Below, piece after piece: positions 12,501-23,500 of a DNA stretch of 64,000 nt. Under the pieces are notes generated by a model. It was not told the origin of the DNA. It searched no databases and saw only the letters and a program-made list of their open reading frames with translations. The translations under genes and the position numbers were made by a program. This DNA is from Heterohyrax brucei (Eukaryota; Chordata; Mammalia; Hyracoidea; Procaviidae). The stretch covers positions 55,334,001 through 55,398,000 of the forward strand of contig CM053158.1 of assembly GCA_028571685.1 (NCBI GenBank), in the 5' to 3' direction. The first letter of the stretch is position 1. The number at the start of each line of letters is the position of its first letter.

Positions 12501-13560
12501 GCTTTTGGTTTTAATTTTTTCAATTGTTATTCTATTCTCTAATTCATTTAGTTCTGCTCTAATCTTTATTATCTGTTTTCTTCTGGTGACTGAGGGGTTC
12601 CTTTGTTTTTCAAGTTGTAGGATTAATCCTTTGGTTTGGGCCCTTTGTTCCTTCCACATGTGCATTTATAGAGATAAATTGACCTCTGAGTACTGCTTTG
12701 ACTGTATCCCATAGGTTGTGGTTGGATGTGTTTCCATTCTCATTTGATTCCACACATTTCTTTGTTGCGTCTTTGATTTCTTCTATAATCCATGGATTTT
12801 TGAGCAAGGTGTTCTTCTGTTTCCGTGAGTTCAGATTTCTACCTCTGTTTTTATCAGCTATTGATTTCAACTTGTATTCCCTTATGGTCTGAGAAGATGT
12901 TTTCCAGTAATTCAGTGGTTTGGATTTTGTTGAGACTTGCTTTATGTCCTAATATCAGTCTGTTCTGGAGAATGTGCCATATACATTGAAAAGGAGGTGT
13001 ACTTCTCTGTTGTTGGATGAAAAGTTCTGTATATGTCGATGAGTTCTAATTGGTTAATTGTTGCAGTAAGATCTGTATCTTTACTGAGCTTTTTTCTGGA
13101 TGATCTGCCCATTACTGAAAGTGGAATGTTGAAGTCTCCTCCTATGATCGCAGAGTGATCTATCCCATTTTTCCATGGTGTCAGTATTTGTTCCATGTAT
13201 TTAGGTGGTCTAGTATTGGGTGTGTAAATATTTAATGTTGTTATGTCCTGCTCATGTATTTAACCTTTCAGCAATAAATAGTGACCAGCCTTGTCTATGA
13301 TGGTGGACTTTATATTAAAATCTCTTTTATCTGAAATTAGTATTGCCACTCTTGCTCTTTTTTGTGTTGTTAGCTTGGTATGTATTTTTCCATCCTTTGA
13401 TTTTCAGTTTGTTCATATATTTGAGTCTAAGATGTGTTTCTTGTAAGCAGCATATAGATGCATGCTGTATTTTGATCCAGGCAGTTACTCTCTGCCTTTT
13501 TATTGGAGTGTTCAGTCACATGCAGTGTAATTATTGATAGTATGTATTTAGTGCTGTCAT
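9600..13560 (-). pseudogene. L1 ORF2 remnant (endonuclease and reverse transcriptase)
   Basis: Remains of the L1 ORF2 protein, which in live elements nicks target DNA with an AP-like endonuclease and copies L1 RNA by target-primed reverse transcription. The endonuclease region lies at about 12940-13560: one frame contains the 'GGDFNIPLS' motif, and the QETHL stretch lies upstream near 13440. The linker region is at 12411-12870. The reverse-transcriptase FADD motif is encoded at 11489-11500 on the minus strand. The C-terminal region is at 9861-10121 ('KRHMRKCSQSLAISE'). Stops and frameshifts divide it into many short frames and a nested 227 bp insertion at 10282-10508 cuts the C-terminal part. 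Non-functional. Confidence 0.85.
10282..10508 (-). mobile_element. Nested 227 bp L1 3'-end insertion with 10 bp duplication
   Basis: A severely 5'-truncated L1 3' UTR end, same orientation as its host L1. It is flanked by the 10 bp direct repeat TAAAGTCTTT at 10272-10281 and 10509-10518, the expected mark of target-primed insertion. The content ('gtgactgagtgaaaatgtac', 'ctccctgtccggtgacagc') matches the 3' terminus of the L1 at 19580. An almost identical insertion lies at 21281-21498. Confidence 0.88.
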
Positions 13561-13884
13561 TTTGATGTCTTTATTTTTGTGTTGATGTTTTCTTTGTTTC
13601 TCTTAACATTGTCTTCTGAGTCATTTTACTTTATGGGTTTACGTTTCACCTTTTTTGTTGTTGGTTTTGTGTTTGTTGGGACTCCTGTATTACGCTTCTT
13701 GTTTTGATATGGCACACCATTAGTTCCCTAATATGTCCCTCTTTATAGTGTGATGATATCATAGTTTTCAAGTTCAGATCATTTTTTAATATTTTAGCTT
13801 TGATTCAGCTTTGTGACTTCCCGAGCTGAATAGGATTCAGGATGCTGTGTCCTTTATTGCACCCTTAAGTATACATTTGTTGTT

Positions 13885-14760
13885 TTCATTTTTCTAAACA
13901 AAGAGCTTCTTTCAGTGTTTCATGTAGTTTTGGTTTGTTTTTTACAAAGTCTTGAAGCTTCTTTTTATCTGCAAATGTCTTAATTTCACCTTCATATTTG
14001 AGAGAGAATTTTGCAGCATATATAATTCTTTATAGGAAGTTTTTCTCCTTCAAGGTCTGTACTGCCTTCTTGCCAATGTAGCTTCTGCTGAGAAGTTGGA
14101 TAAAAGTCTATTGGGCTTCCATTTGTACATTAGTTTGAAGTCTTGCTGACTTGAAGAGCCTCTCTTTACAATTCATTTTATTAAGCTTGATTATAATATA
14201 TCTTGGTGTCTTTTGGGGGTCTAGTTTTTGTGGCAGTTGACAAACCTCTTGGATATCTATGTTCTTTTGTTTCATAATTTCAGGGAATCTTTCTGTCAGC
14301 AACTCTTAAACAATTCTCTCTGTGTTTTCAGCTATTTCTTCCTGTTCAGGAGCTCCAATTTTTTGTAGATTTATTCCTCTTGGTAGAGTCCCACATGTGT
14401 TTCAACACTGCTTCATTTTTCTTATTTCTTTTCTCTGATTTCTTCTCATAAATGCTGGTGCCACTTGCTCTATCTTCAGTCTTGCTAATTCTGTCTCCCA
14501 ACTCCCGAATTCTGCTCTTTTGGCCCTGCATGGAATTGTCTAAATCTGTAATTTTATTATTGATCTACTGGATTTCAGATCATTGCTGTTCCAACAGTTC
14601 ATTTAGCTTACTTAAGTATTCATTTTGTTCTGTTGCATTTTGCTTAATCTCTAGGAGAACTCTATGCCTAATTCTTTTGTATTCTGCGTCCAATAATTTC
14701 AGAAAGTCATCTTCATCTGAGAAGTTTTTGATTATTTTGGGAATTTTCCAGAGCCGTGAT
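13885..14760 (-). pseudogene. L1 ORF1 remnant
   Basis: Remains of L1 ORF1p, the trimeric RNA-binding protein that coats L1 RNA. The N-terminal end lies near 14757, where the expected start codon reads ACG, and the C-terminal end near 13885. Recognisable stretches include 'KLDPQKTPRYIIIKLNKMN' on the minus strand at 14108-14302, which corresponds to the region just before the RNA-recognition fold, and the coiled-coil side at 14346-14531. Several frameshifts are present. The intact relative on the plus strand begins at 35105. Confidence 0.8.
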
Positions 14761-14814
14761 GGTCTGCTTTTTTAAATAGTTAGATATTGATTGTTACCTT
14801 CCTGCCATCAAGAA

Positions 14815-16157
14815 GTTGTTCATTTTCTCCAGTGTTACACCAGAGGGAGCTGTGGCATAGTGCTAAGAGGGTAATAAGCACACTGCTAGATTGGATCACC
14901 AACTGCCTCTGTGTTCTCTAGTGATTGGCCCCAACTGGGGTCTCAGGAGTGGCAGACACCACCTCCTGGCTGCTAAAAGTGGCAAGTAACTTGTGGTGCT
15001 CTCTGTTGTTATGTCAGTCAAGCCTATGGTGTAGCTCAGGCAAGGGAGGAGAGGATGCCACCACAGTCGGCTGCCTGGGACGGCTGCACTCTCTAGATGC
15101 ATTTAACTTAAAAACTGCTTTTCTTTTGACAGAGGCGCTGTCTAACAGGTGCCAAGAGCACTTAGGCCCTCAGGGTTGGCAGGCCCTGCCTCCTGGCTGG
15201 CAAAGAAGGTGCCCTACTTATGAAGTCTCTAGGGGGCCAATAGTTGACACTATGATATGGCTCAGTGAAGGGTGGTGAAACTGCTACATACCCACTAAGC
15301 TGTCAGTCACTGCTGTGTTCTGCAGCTGGTCTTATTTTAAAAGCTTTCTTACTGCTGAGATAGGTGCTGTCCAGCAGTCACCAAAAGCAGCTGAGCCCTC
15401 AGGGGTGGCAGGCCCCACATCCTGGCTAATAGTGACAGTGCCTAGTAGGCCATCCCTGGATGCTATGACATGGCTCAAAGAAGGAACGGGTGAGGGTACT
15501 GCTGCTGTTGCCCCACAGGCCCCACCATGATCCTCAACTAGGATCATCTTAAAAACAGCTTTTCTGCTGGAGAAGCACTTTCCAGACAGGCAGTGTTTGC
15601 TCAGCCTGAGAATTAGCCCCTGCTGAGATGTCAGATGTGGCTGTCTCCACCTCTCAGCTGGCAAAGATGGTGTCCTTCTTGGGTACCCTTTCCTTCAGTT
15701 AGAAGAACCTGTGGTACAGGTCAGAGTAAGGGGAGGGGCACTGGCACCGTTGGTCAGCAGCTAGGTTCTCAAGATGTGGCTATCCTGAGCACAGTCTCTC
15801 TGCTGCAGTATATGCTGTTTACTTAAGCACTGCAGGGGCGTGTATTAGCAGGCTTGTACCAGGCTTGTAGGCTTGGCAGACCCAGTCCCTACCTCGTTAC
15901 AGGTAACGAAGGCATCTGTACCTGTAGTCCTCTCAAACAGTGCATTAGCAGAAGCCACACTCAAGTGTGCCTCTGCCTCACCTCCAACAGAGGTAATTTA
16001 CCCTTCCCTGTCATACAGTCCAATATCACAACCCTGTGCCAGATCCTGGGACCCCTAGAAGGTCCACAGTGCTCCATTCACTTATTATTGTAGGCCTTAG
16101 TACTCAGAGGGGATGGAGGCAATAGGTGCCTAGGCTGCCATCTTGGCCCTGACTCCG
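14815..16157 (-). promoter_or_regulatory. L1 5' UTR / internal promoter
   Basis: GC-richer than the surrounding L1 body and located upstream of ORF1, so by position it is the L1 promoter region. It ends at 16157 with the complement of GGCCAAGATGG, the usual L1 start. Downstream of the promoter, in the direction of transcription, come tandem monomers at about 14925-15830. Open frames of 60-117 codons on both strands here (for example 14925-15278 and 15332-15664) are chance frames in GC-rich non-coding DNA. Confidence 0.75.
14925..15830 (-). repeat. About four ~225 bp tandem monomers in L1 5' UTR
   Basis: Corresponding blocks recur: 'cctcctggct' at about 14962, 'cctcctggctggcaaag' at 15189, 'catcctggct' at 15417 and 'cctctcagctggcaaag' at 15650. 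A second landmark, 'tatgatatggctcag' and variants, recurs at about 15024, 15249, 15461 and 15708. A third, 'cttaaaaacagctttt' and variants, occurs at about 15105, 15331 and 15545. Spacing is 212-247 bp. The units are diverged from one another, so the array is old. Similar but fewer units occur in the plus-strand L1 at about 34470-34990. Confidence 0.8.
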
Positions 16158-16331
16158 CTTAATTTCTAATGGTTGAGGTTTTTCAAGTATCTTTCTGTTA
16201 CTTATTTTTAGTTTAATTCTTTTGTGGGTCAGAGAAGGTACTTTGTATAATTTCATTCCTTTTAAATTCTTGGATTTTTTCTTTCGTGGCCTAGAATATG
16301 GTCTAGTGAGCATTTGTTTTATAGCAGATAA

Positions 16332-16508
16332 ATGCTTAGTGGCTGAGAGGTTAGCAATTCAAATCCACCCAGTGTGGCTCTTTGGGAGAAGGGTGCGGCT
16401 CTGTTTCCAAAAAGGTAACAGCCGAGTAAACCTTGTGGGGTGGTTCTGCTCTGTCATATGGAATCACTATGAGTTGGATCAACTCACAGCACCTACCAGC
16501 AACAACAG
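16332..16508 (+). mobile_element. AfroSINE, variant with central segment
   Basis: Plus-strand SINE: a degraded tRNA-related head ('cttagtggctgagaggttag'), the 'ggctctgtttccaaaaaggt' central segment, then 'ctctgtcatatggaatcact' and 'gagttggatcaactcac' towards the tail. It is the variant with an extra central segment, also seen at 26603 and 33443. It is inserted in an old L1. Confidence 0.75.
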
Positions 16509-16660
16509 AATCATTATCTATCTTGGAAAAAGTCCTTTTGTACTCAGAAAAAAAAGGCTGGGTATATGTATTCTGATGCTGTTGAGTAGAGTTGTTCCAC
16601 AACTGTCAGTTTCTGATTATTTCTTTATTTGGTTAATTACTAAGTTCTGAGTTTTCAGAA

Positions 16661-16812
16661 GAAACCCTAGTGGTATAGTGGTTAAGTGCTATGTCTGCTA
16701 ACCAAATGGTCAGCAGTTCAGATCTGCCAGGTGCTCCTTGGAAACTCTATGGGGCAGTTCTACTCTGTCCTATAGGGTCCCTGTGAGTCAGCAGTGACTC
16801 AGCAGCACTGTA
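16661..16812 (+). mobile_element. AfroSINE, well preserved
   Basis: One of the clearest SINE copies. The tRNA-like A box lies in 'tggtatagtggttaagtgc' near 16670 and the B box in 'cagcagttcagatctgcc' near 16711. It continues with 'ggaaactctatggggcagtt' and 'ctctgtcctatagggtccct', and ends in a TTTG microsatellite at 16812-16840, which serves as the tail. Pol III would transcribe a live copy from the internal A and B boxes; mobility would depend on a partner LINE. Confidence 0.9.
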
Positions 16813-16840
16813 TTTTTGTTTGTTTGTTTGTTTGTTTGTT
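16812..16840. repeat. (TTTG)n microsatellite at SINE tail
   Basis: About six TTTG units directly after the SINE body. Such tails commonly grow from the SINE 3' tail after insertion. Confidence 0.9.
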
Positions 16841-17134
16841 AGGGAGTTTTGAGGTCTGCAGCTGTAACTGTGTATGTCTGTTTCCATTTCATTTTGATAT
16901 TTGTTTTGTGTGTTTTGAAACTCTGATATTAGATGGGTACATATTTAGGATTTTTATTCCCTGTTGGTCTCTACTGACTCCCTGATGGTTATGAAGTTCC
17001 CTTATGCCCTTTAATAATAATTTTTTTATGAAATATACTTTATCTGATATTAATATAGTCATTTTAGCTTTCCTTTGATTCTTTTCTGGGTGCCATACGT
17101 ATGTAGTTGTTGTTTTACTTTTAACCAAACTGTA

Positions 17135-17610
17135 CAAAGACTGCTAATTAGTTCACAAAGTCACTCTAAAAGAAGTGCTATATACCTCATTGCAATTTTA
17201 GATCTCTTTTTCTGGAATGGCTAGCAGGACTGTTGTATATACCCCTATGTTCTTAATGTCATCAAAATGTCTTCTGTTCAATATTTCCTTTATCTTTGAT
17301 AAAGAAAATAGTCTTTGGGGGCCACATCAGTTGAGAAGGGAGGGTGTTCAGTACAGCTATTTGTTTATTGACTAAAAACTCCCTTACAGACAGCTATACA
17401 GTTAAGTTTGTGAACTTGCCACTTTGCCCCACTGTGTGCAGTGGTCATTCCAGAAAGAACTCCAAAATTGCTTTAAAGGGTGGACTAGGTGCTGGGATCA
17501 ATGCATAGCTTCTTCCCATGGGGAATACTTCAAAATTGACTGTAGTGGTATTCAGCAATGAGGTATGTAGCACTTAGAACAGTTAAATTTGCAGACTTAA
17601 TTGTCAGACT
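17135..17610 (-). mobile_element. Foldback MITE derived from a mariner transposon (copy 1)
   Basis: Bounded by TA at 17133-17134 and 17611-17612. The right end reads 'acttaattgtcagac', complementary to the left end of the copies at 32391 and 42425. The arm at 17448-17605 is an inverted version of the transposon 3' end. The left arm at 17145-17215 is the matching strand with an internal deletion. Between them, on the minus strand, is a piece of the mariner transposase gene near 17230-17395, containing 'aaaactcccttacagacag' (complement of the coding strand). The same unusual junction is seen in the copy at 32391-32960, so both descend from one rearranged founder. It is inserted in an old L1. 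Confidence 0.75.
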
Positions 17611-18420
17611 TATATCTTCATAATTACAGTTTGTTTCTTATTGGGTTGTTTAAGAGGATATTAATTTCCAAACACAGTGTTTTTTCTGACTTTCTTATTA
17701 CTGTTTTCTAGTTTCACTGTATTCAGTTAGATGCTTTTTATGATGTCAGTCTTTTTGAATTTGTAGACACGTCTTACATAGCCCACAATAGGATTTATTC
17801 TGGTGAGTTTACTGTATATGCCTCAAAACGTGTTTTCTACTATTGTTGGATGCAGTATTCTGTAAATGTAAATTGTCAATCTAGTTGATAATGTTATTTG
17901 GATCTTCTGTGTCTTTGCTGCTTTTGTCTAGTTATTTTGTCAGTTGCTAAGAGAAGGATGTTGAAATCTCCAGCTATCTAGAATTGCCTTTTCTTCCTTG
18001 AATCTTTTGCTTCATGTATTTGTAAGCTTCACCTTATGATTACTCTCTCCCTTTAATCAGTCCTTTCATTATTATTGAGTAGCCTTCTGTGGGAATACAT
18101 TCTGTTTTGAAAAGTATTAAATCTACTTTTGATATAGTCGTTCAATGTTTTCAAATGTGTTTTGCCTTCTACTTACTGCTGCTTGCTTTTCTGTCCCTAC
18201 AGTTTGCCTTTCTTGCTTTCTTTGAATAACTTTTTCAATTCTACTCTAGTTTTGTGGTGATGTTTCAGCTTTGTTTTTGAAACATGAAATTCTGTGGCGA
18301 CAGGGTTTTCATTCTCTGTCTCTTGGTGTCTTCCTTTTGATATTTAAAGTTGTTGCCCCATTGTCTTCTGGGTGATTTTTTTCTTGTTTTCTTGTGTGTG
18401 TCTCATAGTTATTTTATTGA

Positions 18421-19570
18421 CTACCACACAGTGTGTGAAACAGAGACTGAGTTAAGTAGTATTTATAACTAGGAATAGGCCCACCTCTTCTAGTTCAGTC
18501 CGTCTGGTTGAGCTGGAGTTTTGTTGGTGTTATTGCTGTCATTACCCTTGGTTTCCTACAGGCTTCACATTCTCTCAGCAGTGGAGTGTTGCTCTGTTAT
18601 TCTTAGCACAGGAACTAGATTACCAGATCTTTTGTTTTGTTTTGTTTCGTTTTTTTCCCCCAGTGTTTCTACTTCACCCTCAGCTTTGGGCAGACAGTCT
18701 GTATCATGAAGGTGATCTCCCTCCTTGCTCCAGTGCTCTATCCTAGTGGTAGGCTGGTGCTAACTGTTACTCAGTACAAGCCTTAAGTCGGGAACAGCAT
18801 ATTGCTTGTTTACTCCAGCATCAGTCTTAGGCTGTCCCTCAGTGGGACTTTCTCAATGCTCCTGATCTTCCTGTTTCACCCTCTGTGACAGCTGGCTTTT
18901 CCCTTCTACCTAGGTGGTGGGGTACGGAATATGAGTACAACCCCCACCCCCCACCTCTGTTTGCTAATGTTGCTGAATCCTGAGAATGAGTAGGTTTTTC
19001 TGCTTCATAGTGGCAGACAAATTTCACCTGGTGTTAGTATGGACAGGGAGAGTCAGGTTTTCTACCCTCTGATAGTAGTCACCAACCTTTGCCTGGTAGT
19101 GCAGGTGACTTTCGCATAGTATGTAAGAAAGTGCCAGGGTATGCATTTTGTACCTGTCTGCCAGCGGGAGCCTACCTACAAAGGGAATCAGTTTCTATTC
19201 TGCCTTTCCTTCAGTCTTTCTCATGAATGGAGGATGTGGGAAAAGAGTGAGTAGGATTCCCCTTGAGTCTGGACTCCCTGGTTGCACTTAGCCTCCAAGA
19301 AATGGCTCGAGTTTCAGTTGATTTCTTGTTACCCAGTTTTATGGCAGCTGTTTTTCCTTAGCGCTGGCAAAAGTCGAACAATCTGGGCTTCTTACTCTCT
19401 GCAGAGAGGCTTGTCACCCTTTGAAATTTAGTTCACCCACAATGCCTTTTTTTGAATCTCATGTGAGCACAGACAAAAATTATGATTTTGCAGATTATCT
19501 TTTCCTATTTGGGTGAGATAACTTTCTCTGGGAACTTTCTGTATCCCAAGTACAGGTGGAACCCCTTCCT
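18421..19570. other. Unassigned, moderately GC-rich interval
   Basis: About 1.1 kb lacking the T-rich character of the L1 antisense strands on each side. It could be the 5' UTR or ORF1 end of the old L1 at 16160-18420, because it lies at the correct side, or unique DNA. Short frames (18521-18709, 18839-19027) show no family I recognise. No clear exon or RNA gene. Confidence 0.35.
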
Positions 19571-20590
19571 ATGTTTTGATTTTTCTTTTTTATTATGATT
19601 GAATGAAAATATACATTCCCATATAAATTTGCATGCTCACCCACATGCGGCTCCCACTGCTCTCCCTGACTGGCGACAGCATACCCCTCTTCTCTGCTCC
19701 ATACATGTCCCATCCTCCCAACAGTCTCCTGTCCCCTCCTCTCCATCCACTCCCCTTCCTCCAGCAAGAGGTCAGCAGGATGACATCCTATAGATGCATA
19801 CAACCACAAAATTCCCACAAGATGCATTCACTCTGCGTTGCCAAGTCCATTCCATTGCTGTTGGAAAACTTGACCTTCATTATGATTTATGGACAGGGGC
19901 AAGGAGCCATGCTCCCAGGGGAACCCCAAAGCCCCCGGACCATCAATTGTGGTCTTTTACTGGAGATCTTGGGGTGCACCCTTATCTATTCTCTTGTTGC
20001 CAGTGAGACTAAACTTTGTGAGCTCCATCGTGGCTATCACTGGTGATGGCCAGGCACCATCCACTTCTTCAGGTCACAAGTCGATGTAGAGACCCACATG
20101 AGTGGGTCTCTCTGCCTTCTGGTTTCTCTTTTCCCCATGTTGTCATTGTCCTTGGCGATCATCCATTCCTGTTGAGTTGGGACATTTTGCTGTACACTTA
20201 GATGGCAGCTTGGCAGCTTTTAAGACCCCAGACGCCACTTGCTGATGAGGGGTGCAGAGTGTCCTCATTAGCAAAACGCTAGTATGCCAGTTGGCCTCAA
20301 TTTCACCAGACAGCATGGTCCTTGCCACTCTGGCCCAGCTACTCTGTCCTTGCAGTATTGGGTTAAGATGGGAGGAGTACTCAAATTGTGTTGAAGTCCA
20401 GTTATTATTAATCTTCTTTGTAATGTGTGCTGTCACCGAACCAAATTTCTATTAACTATCTATTCTAAACCCTCCTCCTTTACCCTTCCTCCCTCCCTAC
20501 CCTTGCAGCCCTCAAAGAGTCTTTTCTTCTATGCATGAGTCTGTTTTTAAGTTCTTATCATAGGAGTCTCATGCAATATTTGTCCTTTTG

Positions 20591-23500
20591 TCACTGACTA
20601 CTTTCACTCAGCATAATGTCCTCCAGCTGAAACCGGGTTACGAGATGTTTCCTGCTATCATTGTTGTTCTTTGTGGATTGTGCTACGGTGAACATTCGTG
20701 TGCATGTATCAGTTGATGTGAATGGCCTTGATTCTGTAAGATATATTCCAAGCAGTGGAATTACTGGGTCAAATGCCACCAAGCCAAGTGCTGTCTGTAT
20801 CCATTTTTTTATGGGAGTGCCAGATTGCTTTCCGAAGAGGTTACACCATTTTTCAATCCCACCAACAGTGTAGGAGAGTGCCAATCTCCCCACAGCCTCT
20901 CCAGTATTTGTTGTTTTGTGTTTTTGGGATCACGGCCAGCCTTGTTGGGGTAAGATGGTATCTCATTGTCATTTTGATTTGAATTTCTTTAATAGCTAAT
21001 GATCGTGAGCATGTCCACATGTGTTTTTTGGCTGCCTGGATCTCCTCTTTAGAGAAGTGTCTGTCCATCTCCTTTGCCCATTGCTTAATTGGATGATTTA
21101 TCTTTTCCTTATTGATATTTTGTAGAACCCTATAGATTATGGATATCAAGCATTGGTCTGACATAGAGTTGCCAAATACTTTTTCCCATTCTGTAGGCAG
21201 CCTTTTAATTCTATTAATACAGTCTTTGGATCAGCAAATGTGATTTGTTCTTAGTAGTTCCCGTTTATCTATTTTCTCTTTTTTTATTATGACTGAGTGA
21301 AAATGTACATTCCCATATAAATTTACATGCCCTATATGCAGCTTCCACTGCTCTCCCTGCCCGGTGACAGCACACTATTCCTCTCTGCTCCATGCATATC
21401 TCATCCTAACAACAGTCTCCTTTCCCCTCCTCGCCACCCACTCCCCTTACTCCAGCCAGAGGTCAGCAGGATGATATCCTATAGATGCCTAGAACCATTA
21501 TTTTCTCTTCTGATGATTGTAGTTTGTTTGACAGATTTTGAAATCTGTCTGTGTTGTGTATTAAACCTTCCATTATTGTTCCTACTTTCTCTTGGATGAG
21601 CTTTATCATTTTAGATTTGACATTTAGGTCTTTTATCTAATTTGAGTTGGTTTTTGTATAAGATGTAAGATATGGGTCTTGTTTTAATTTAGTGCAGATG
21701 AATATCCAATTTTGCCAGCACCATTTATTAAAGAGATTGTTTTTATCCTAGTTTAATGTCTTAGGTCCTTTGTCGAATATTAGTTGTTCATAGGCAGATG
21801 ATGTCGTCTCTGGGGTCTCGATTCTGTTCCACTGATCTATCTGTCCATTTTTGTACCAGTACCAGGCTGTTTTGACTACTGTAGCAGTGTAATAGGTTCT
21901 AAGGTTGGGTAATGAAAGGCCTCCCAGTGTGTTCTTCTTTACTAATGCTTTGCTTATGCGGGGCTTCTTCTTTTTCCAGACAAATTTGGTAATTTGTTCC
22001 TCCATCTCATTAAAAAATGTTACATTATATAAGTAGATTACTTTGGGTAAAATAGACATTTTCACAATGTTAAGTCTTCCTGTCCATTAGCAGGGTAGGT
22101 TTTTCCATTTATCTAAGTCTCTCTTAGTTTCTTGTTGTAAGAGTTTGTAGTTCTCTTTGTAAAGTTCTGTTATTTCTCTAGTTAAATTTATTCCTAGATA
22201 CTTTATCTTGTTAGGGGCTGTAGTAAATGGTACTGATTTGATGATTTCTTCGTTAACAGTCTCATTGGTATAAAGGAATCCTACTGATTTACTTATGTTT
22301 ATCTTGTATCCTAAGACTTTGCCAAACTCTATCAATTTAAGTAGCTTCCTTATGGATTCTTTGGAATTCCCTGCATATACAATCATATCATCTGCAAATA
22401 GGGAGAGTTTTAGTTCTTCTTTGCCAATGCAGATGCCCTTTATTCCTTGGTCTTGTCTAATTGCTCTGGCTAGAACTTCTAGTACAATGTTGAATAGGAG
22501 AGGTGAGAGTGGGCATCCTTGTCTAGTTCCTGTTCTCAAAGGAAACTGTTTCAGTCTCTCCATTCAGGATGATGTAGACAGTTGGCTTTGTATAAAAGGC
22601 CCTCATTGCGTTGAGGAACTGGCCATCTATTCCTATTTTTTTGAGAGTTTTTAGCATTAGTGGGTGTTGGACTTTATCAAATGCCTTTTCTGCATCAATA
22701 GACAAGATCAAGTGATTCTTGTCTTTTGGGATATCTGTGTGGTTGATCACATTAATTGTTTTTCTGATATTGAACCAGCCTTGTATCCCTGGTATGAGTC
22801 CAACTTGGTCATGGTGGATTATGTTTTTGATATGTTGTTGTATTCTGTGACAAGAATTTTGTTGAAGATTGTTGCATCTAGGTTCATAATTAATATTAGT
22901 CTACAATTTTCTTCTTTTTTTTTGTAGGATCTTTCCCTGGTTTTGGTATCAGGGTTATGCTGGCTTCACAGAGTAAATTTGGGAGTATTGCATCCCTTTC
23001 TATATTGTGTGAAATAGTCTTAGTAGTGTTGGAGATAACTCTTCTCTGAAAGCTTGGTATAATTCTGCAGTGAAGCCATCTGGGCCCGGGCATTTTTTGG
23101 TTGGCAGTTTGGGATGACTTTTTCGATCTCTTCCTTTGTGATGGGTTTATTAAGTTGTTCTGCTTCACCTTGTGATAATTTTGGAAGGTGATATGAATCA
23201 AGGAATTTGTCCATTTTCTCTAGGTTTTCAAATCTGTTAGAATACAGTCTTTCATAGTATTCAGCTATGATATTTTTAATTTCCGTTGGATCTGTTGTGA
23301 CAACTCCCCTCTCATTTCTTATTTTGGTTATTTTTTCCTTTTCTGTTTTTCTTTAGTAAGTTTAGCCAATGGTTTGTCAATTTTGTTAATCTTTTCAAAA
23401 AACCAGCTTTTGGTCTTTTCAATTTTTTCAACTGTTCTTCTATTCTCTAATTCATTTAGTTCTGCTCTTGTCTTTATGATCTGTTTTCTTCTGGTGCCTG

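Larger units (their letters stand above)
8543..16157 (-). mobile_element. Full-length L1 (copy C) with monomeric 5' UTR
   Basis: A complete minus-strand L1 from the 3' end with T tract (8530-8550) to the 5' end near 16157, where the complement reads GGCCAAGATGG as L1 5' ends do. Parts: 3' UTR about 8550-9590, ORF2 about 9600-13560, ORF1 about 13885-14760, 5' UTR about 14815-16157. A 227 bp L1 3'-end fragment is nested at 10282-10508. All reading frames are interrupted, so it is dead. The 5' UTR holds about four tandem monomers, listed separately. It splits or abuts older L1 sequence on both sides. Confidence 0.85.
16160..18420 (-). mobile_element. Old mammalian L1 remnant (endonuclease side)
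   Basis: Minus-strand ancient L1. The plus strand shows 'tagtttaattcttttgtgg' and 'ggcctagaatatggtctag', which mark the endonuclease part of old L1 ORF2, then 'tttatctgatattaatat' near 17040. It is interrupted by two SINEs (16332-16508 and 16661-16812) and the foldback MITE (17135-17610). Divergence is high and no frame is intact. The end beyond about 18000 is uncertain. Confidence 0.6.

Noticed and set aside
14925-15664. Open frames of 110-117 codons on both strands in a GC-rich region, looking like a small gene
   Set aside because: They fall in the monomeric L1 5' UTR, overlap each other on opposite strands, and the repeating content follows the monomer period, not codon structure.
16661-16812. 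Possible functional tRNA gene from the A- and B-box-like motifs
   Set aside because: The motif pair is part of the SINE head; no cloverleaf with an anticodon arm and paired acceptor stem is evident, and the body continues as AfroSINE.
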